From Acholoe squamosa (taxonomy: Eukaryota > Annelida > Polychaeta > Phyllodocida > Polynoidae), in assembly GCA_949317995.1 (NCBI GenBank), contig OX439035.1, forward strand, positions 78,909,459-78,973,458: 64,000 nucleotides of DNA, read 5' to 3'. The position numbers and the translations under genes were made by a program. Below are positions 60,801 to 64,000 of the stretch, piece after piece (within the stretch, counting starts at the first letter, position 1; the number at the start of each line of letters is the position of its first letter). The notes beneath the pieces are model-generated. The model saw only the letters and a list, made by a program, of their open reading frames with translations, was not told where the DNA came from and did not search any database.

Positions 60801-63776
60801 CTCAGATCAGACACCTTACTTTCACCACATATTTACATTTATTTCAGTTCGTTTTTTTTTCTTTTCAAGATCATTGAACAAGTGATAAATTCTCGTGCTA
60901 GCTCATGCACACCCCGATTTCTTTAAATCTCCATTTTCTTCGATATATGTGCTTAACATAATCATTTTCTATAGTAGATAGTGGTTTTATACACCAATGT
61001 ATTTATAAACAGTGGAAGGATTTTACTCATTGTAGATTTAATAGGAATTGAAAAAAAAGATGTTATATTACCCTGAATACAACCAACATACCTAAGCTGA
61101 TATCCCCTTCTTTAATCATTTTAACATATTTTCATCCCATTTTTTTTCTTTGGGTCATTTTCACCAGTTAGCAGAGATGTCACTGCTCCTATAACATGTG
61201 GGAATTTCTGCTTTTTATGCCTTCTCCTTGTGAAATTTGATCAATTTCATAGAGAAATCGATATTAATCGTGATACGTCCCAATATCTGTCGATGACGGA
61301 TTGGCATTTCCCAGTATTTGCAAAAAAAAAGAAAAAAAAGGGGGGGGGAGAAGTATAATTTCTGTCCCATGTTTCCTAACTATATAGTCCAGGATATTAA
61401 GAGTTCCCTTTCCAACTAATGATGGATGTAAGATTGGTAATATGACATACAACGAAAATGAATTCTTCTATTATGTTATTCCTATCCATGAACACTTCTT
61501 GCTGATTTCATTTCTGTGTTGTTTTGACGTGATAGGTTTGTTATACAGCTATATTGATAGTTGTGAATAGGGCATACTTGTTACCATGTACAACTAGAAA
61601 TACACGTTAATTAGTTTGAAGTGTACATTTTCTTAATGTAGATTAGACATCTAGATAAGTCCAATATCGTGGACTTAATTGAGTCTTTAAGAGCATGTGT
61701 TGGTATATACAAGCGACAAGAACACATTTAAATAAATAAAATGTTTAGAATATTCAAATACGGCTATCTCTGACAGCGTTCAATCCTTTCTAATAGAAGA
61801 GGAATTAAAAACACATATATCTCCTGATATATAGATATAATACCATGACTGAAGTATTTTGCATTGTTCTTCATGAGATGGATCCAGGCTGTATCATACG
61901 AGGTCATAGGGCAAAAGTGATAGGGTTCAGATCCATCAAGTGAAGAATGGTGTCAAATACTTCATAATGTGGCCCTTAACACGTATTACATAACTCCATG
62001 GTCTTAAAAGAATAAAAACTGCGACAAACTTAAAATTTATCTCAGACCATGTGGTATGGACACATTGTCTCCAATGGAGGTATTGTATACGTACCCTGTA
62101 GTTCCCATAGGTTTTAACATTGGGCTGTCTGGATCAGCCGTGTAATAAGTATGTAATCAATAGACGGGAATTTCCCTCAAAAACACATATCATATCAACA
62201 TCCCATGCACTACAGAACAGGATCCTATTAGTGTTGTGCCCAGGTGTAGTTGATTCATTTGTTAGCTTAAGTCTGCTACTTTGTTGTGTATGAACGCATC
62301 TTCACCTTACTACTTTTATCAGTGGCCTATTTGGCACATTATTCTCTTCATCTCCCCCACCTTTTCTGAGGCAAGGGATAAACTCCATACATGATTTAAC
62401 ATTTGACAAATAGGAGAGTGTAAAATGTATGTATACAACTTCTAAAAGACACCTTCTAGCTACATATATATTTTTAGAAAATGTAGACTACCGGGGTAGT
62501 TTTTTTGATTATCGCTTATCTATTGAATGTCTAGATGGAATTTAAAAGCATATGAGTTCAGTTAATAAATATACATCCATTGGTACTATGAGGACTGTGG
62601 TAATGCCTAAGAAATACATATCAGAGCTATGATTGTTGTTAACCTCCTTTTACAGGTTCGTCACCCAGCTTTTGACCGACGTCATATGTTTTGTGGCGGA
62701 GGTGGAAAACACTGTTGCGGATCCTCTTGAAGTCACAGTGGCTAAGCCTGACAGAGAGAGACAGAAGCTGCTCAGAGAACAAAACATACTGAAACAGGTA
62801 AATTTTTAACTGTCTAGTGAGGTCTTGATTAAAATTGTATTTCTGTACTGTATCATATATATGGATTCCCGTATCGAGGTAACAGTATTTCTAATAATGC
62901 TTTTAGGTCGTATATTGTCTTTCGCTCCAGCAGTGTGGAAGGAACCCCCCTTAACGGTTACAATGTTTTTGGGTTGTTTTTCCTCACATGAAATGTCTTT
63001 TAGTTAGAAACCACAAGATAATGACACATTGAATTTTTACAGGTTATCGAATCAGTAAGATCTACTTACACACTATGGATAAACTACCTTTTTGTTAAGT
63101 TTACTAGTTCGTCTTCCAATTTGACTGCTTCTTGAGTATGTTACTTTCAATTTTCAAATGGGTAAGAAATGTTTTGATTATTCCTAGTATGTTTGTGTAA
63201 GGTTAAATACTCATTTTCACCTCTTTACTAACTTGCTATTTGTTCTCTCAGGTGTTCAAAATCCTGCAGGCACCATTCCAAGACAATGGAGATGGCCCTA
63301 TGCTACGTATGGAGGAGCTGTCCGATCAGCGACACGCCCCTTTCAGACACATATGTAGGCTGTGTTACCGAATACTCAAACTTTCACAGCAAAACTACAG
63401 GAAAAATCAGGTGAGTGAAGAAATATTATTAATAAAAATGTATTGAATATGCAGTGATGTACATAAATAAATATGTGATATCAAGATTTAAAAAAATATC
63501 ATTCAAGCTGTTATGTAATCATGTGTCAAATCATATACATTTTTTTTTTCATCGTTAAAATATTATTTTTCTCAAAGTGAAGTCAGTATTATTGTAATTG
63601 TAGGAGTACATCGCCAAGCAGTTCCCCTTCATGCAAAAGCAGATTGGTTACGATGTACTGGCAGAGGACACCATTACCGCTCTCCTCCACAACAACCGCA
63701 AACTCCTCGAAAAACACATCACCGGATCAGAGATCGAGACTTTTGTCAGTCTTGTTCGACAAAATCGTGAACCCAG
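48801..63776 (+). CDS. ITPR: Inositol 1,4,5-trisphosphate receptor, partial gene (12 exons)
   Basis: The product is the ER-membrane Ca2+-release channel opened by IP3. Twelve GT-AG exons (48801-48887, 52077-52235, 54381-54479, 55009-55092, 55224-55370, 55677-55772, 56130-56290, 58789-58888, 59358-59518, 62656-62797, 63252-63410, 63604-63776) join in frame to about 522 residues. By mammalian ITPR1 numbering this is about 94-628: most of the suppressor domain, IBC-beta and the start of the helical IBC-alpha. IP3 contacts seen: Arg241, Lys249, the RTTGR loop 265-269, Arg504/Arg506/Lys508/Arg511 in RERQKLLR, and Tyr567-Arg568-Lys569 in YRKN. The region of the mammalian SI splice insert (318-332) is absent. 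The first ~93 residues are not in the window; the modulatory and channel regions lie beyond the right edge. Introns are 131 bp to 3.2 kb and hold several transposons. Confidence 0.97.
49951..50611. mobile_element. Non-autonomous TIR element, copy B
   Basis: 661 bp relative of 2657-3153; ends TAACTCGAAAAGCGAGTTA and CTTTTCGAGTTATC. It is longer than copy A because of a 167 bp nested insertion. The 94-codon minus frame (50087-50371) is intact here too, with about 90% amino-acid identity to copy A. Confidence 0.75.
50380..50546. mobile_element. Nested MITE inside TIR element copy B
   Basis: 167 bp, absent from copy A. Inverted ends GGGGCCATCCACAAATGAT / ATGGATGGCCCC with a few mismatches. Target sequence near CTCATGGGAGCC. 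The interior has G runs and no coding capacity. Confidence 0.75.
51680..51908. mobile_element. MITE with CCGTAAATCCCCGG ends and TA duplication
   Basis: 229 bp. Inverted ends of about 23 bp, CCGTAAATCCCCGGTCA / GACCGGGGATTTACGG, flanked by TA on both sides. CATAAGCCGG words recur inside, along with poly-A and poly-G runs. The first bases match those of the foldback at 35136. Confidence 0.85.
52077..52235 (+). CDS. ITPR: ITPR exon b (suppressor domain)
   Basis: 53 codons, phase 0/0; acceptor TTTCTGCTCCAG, donor GTAAGT. Contains [20 protein letters not shown] and [16 protein letters not shown], an almost unchanged MIR-type beta-trefoil segment, about residues 123-175. Confidence 0.97.
52545..52728 (+). 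mobile_element. SINE family copy 5 (near full length)
   Basis: 184 bp from GGGCCTCCCTAGCCCAC to a degenerate TCAATCAC tail. Direct repeat TAAAAATATAC: 52729-52739 on the right, and 10-11 matching bases at 52534-52544 on the left. More substitutions than the other copies, so probably older. Confidence 0.83.
53965..54283. mobile_element. PIF/Harbinger-like MITE, GC-rich interior
   Basis: 319 bp with inverted ends of about 44 bp starting GGGAGTGATCATTTTTTAA and TTA on both sides (53962-53964, 54284-54286). The interior has repeated TTTCGACCCCCC-type words and GCGCGCG. A weak relative may start at 45587 (GGAGTGGTCATTCTTTTTCAA). Confidence 0.85.
54381..54479 (+). CDS. ITPR: ITPR exon c (suppressor domain end)
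   Basis: 33 codons, phase 0/0; acceptor ATTGCTGTAG, donor GTAAGT. Reads [20 protein letters not shown] then [13 protein letters not shown], about residues 176-208. Confidence 0.97.
55009..55092 (+). CDS. ITPR: ITPR exon d (suppressor to core linker)
   Basis: 28 codons, phase 0/0; acceptor TTTCTTTATCAG, donor GTAAGT. Reads [20 protein letters not shown] then NQEDILKG. It leads into the IP3-binding core. Confidence 0.97.
55224..55370 (+). CDS. ITPR: ITPR exon e (IBC-beta, IP3-contact loop)
   Basis: 49 codons, phase 0/0; the preceding intron is only 131 bp. Contains [14 protein letters not shown] (Arg241 and Lys249 equivalents) and [19 protein letters not shown] (Arg265-Thr-Thr-Gly-Arg269), the phosphate-binding side of the beta domain. 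All contacts are unchanged. Confidence 0.98.
55677..55772 (+). CDS. ITPR: ITPR exon f (IBC-beta)
   Basis: 32 codons, phase 0/0; acceptor TTGTTTGCAG, donor GTGAGT. Reads [20 protein letters not shown] then [12 protein letters not shown]. Confidence 0.97.
56130..56290 (+). CDS. ITPR: ITPR exon g (IBC-beta, SI position)
   Basis: 161 bp, phase 0 in and 2 nt overhang out. It begins [18 protein letters not shown] and goes directly to [20 protein letters not shown]. The mammalian SI insert and neighbouring residues are missing, about 13-16 residues fewer, as in the fly receptor. Donor GTAAGC. Confidence 0.95.
56291..58788 (+). other. ITPR intron g, nothing else seen
   Basis: 2.5 kb AT-rich intron. 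No transposon or alternative exon recognised. Confidence 0.6.
58789..58888 (+). CDS. ITPR: ITPR exon h (IBC-beta)
   Basis: 100 bp: one base completes the split Arg codon, then 33 codons [20 protein letters not shown] and [13 protein letters not shown]. Acceptor TTTAATTACAG, donor GTAAGC. Confidence 0.97.
59358..59518 (+). CDS. ITPR: ITPR exon i (IBC-beta to IBC-alpha)
   Basis: 161 bp, phase 0 in, 2 nt overhang. Contains [20 protein letters not shown] and [20 protein letters not shown]. The donor GTTTGT is weaker than the others but required for the split Arg codon that continues at 62656. Confidence 0.95.
59519..62655 (+). other. ITPR intron i, nothing else seen
   Basis: 3.1 kb AT-rich intron. 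The minus frames 59261-59623 (exon shadow) and 60170-60556 are not genes. A/G run at 61321-61349. Confidence 0.6.
62656..62797 (+). CDS. ITPR: ITPR exon j (IBC-alpha, IP3 contacts)
   Basis: 142 bp: one base plus 47 codons. It carries [18 protein letters not shown], the equivalents of Arg504, Arg506, Lys508 and Arg511. The preceding [18 protein letters not shown] differs from mammals, as expected for a variable loop. Confidence 0.97.
63252..63410 (+). CDS. ITPR: ITPR exon k (IBC-alpha, Tyr-Arg-Lys contact)
   Basis: 53 codons, phase 0/0; acceptor TTTGTTCTCTCAG, donor GTGAGT. Reads [20 protein letters not shown] and later [18 protein letters not shown], ending YRKNQ (Tyr567-Arg568-Lys569). Confidence 0.98.
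63604..63776 (+). CDS. ITPR: ITPR exon l (IBC-alpha, armadillo-like helices)
   Basis: 173 bp, phase 0 in, 2 nt overhang; donor GTAGGC. Reads [39 protein letters not shown] and ends LVRQNREP plus a split Arg. The gene continues past the right edge. Confidence 0.97.
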
Positions 63777-64000
63777 GTAGGCCTAAAATTATGTACCACA
63801 TAGTATGGACATTTTTAGGTTGGGATAAAAATTGTTATCAAGGTTTAAGTAACTTCCTACATTATCATTGGAGTACTGCTTCTAATAGTTCTTTATCTGG
63901 CATATTATAATGTTATTTAAGTGTTTAAACAATGTAGCATTTTGGATTTCAGAAAATACCTTTCAATATCACCTTTCAATTTTCAACACTTTATCCTGAC

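Overview
The window looks like nuclear DNA of an intron-rich invertebrate animal. The only gene recognised with certainty is the 5' part of an inositol 1,4,5-trisphosphate receptor (ITPR), read from twelve GT-AG exons on the + strand between 48801 and 63776. Large AT-rich introns, many (TA)n tracts and a heavy load of short non-autonomous transposons fit a marine lophotrochozoan, perhaps a mollusc, but nothing here fixes the species. There is no sign of bacterial genes, CRISPR, rRNA or tRNA.

Layout. 1-1.9 kb holds a THAP-type zinc-finger exon (1377-1619). About 1.92-7.92 kb is a roughly 6 kb foldback element with long inverted arms that contain tandem subrepeats; its left arm carries a SINE and a TIR element, its right arm a hAT-like MITE. 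8-27.7 kb is non-coding with MITEs, minisatellites, microsatellites, two SINE copies and a cluster of CRE-like sites. 28-33 kb holds a candidate recursive-splice site (28860/28861) and a strong cluster of the palindrome GAGCWGCTC. 35.1-36.1 kb is a 984 bp foldback with a near-perfect 256 bp hairpin. 38.9-40.7 kb has two almost identical 456 bp direct repeats. 44-46.4 kb is a nest of small elements, another SINE and an element with an internal minisatellite. 48.8-63.8 kb is the ITPR gene, with more elements in its introns.

The twelve exons join in frame (phases agree at every junction) and cover about residues 94 to 628 by mammalian ITPR1 numbering: the rest of the suppressor domain and the whole IP3-binding core. 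All the basic and Tyr residues known to hold IP3 are present. No exon for the first ~93 residues was found in the 48.8 kb upstream. So the upstream sequence may be one very long 5' intron, or intron plus intergenic DNA; this is inference. A long intron would give meaning to the recursive-splice site and the motif clusters.

Most open frames elsewhere are short, lack splice logic or recognisable domains, or come from repeats, and are not called as genes.
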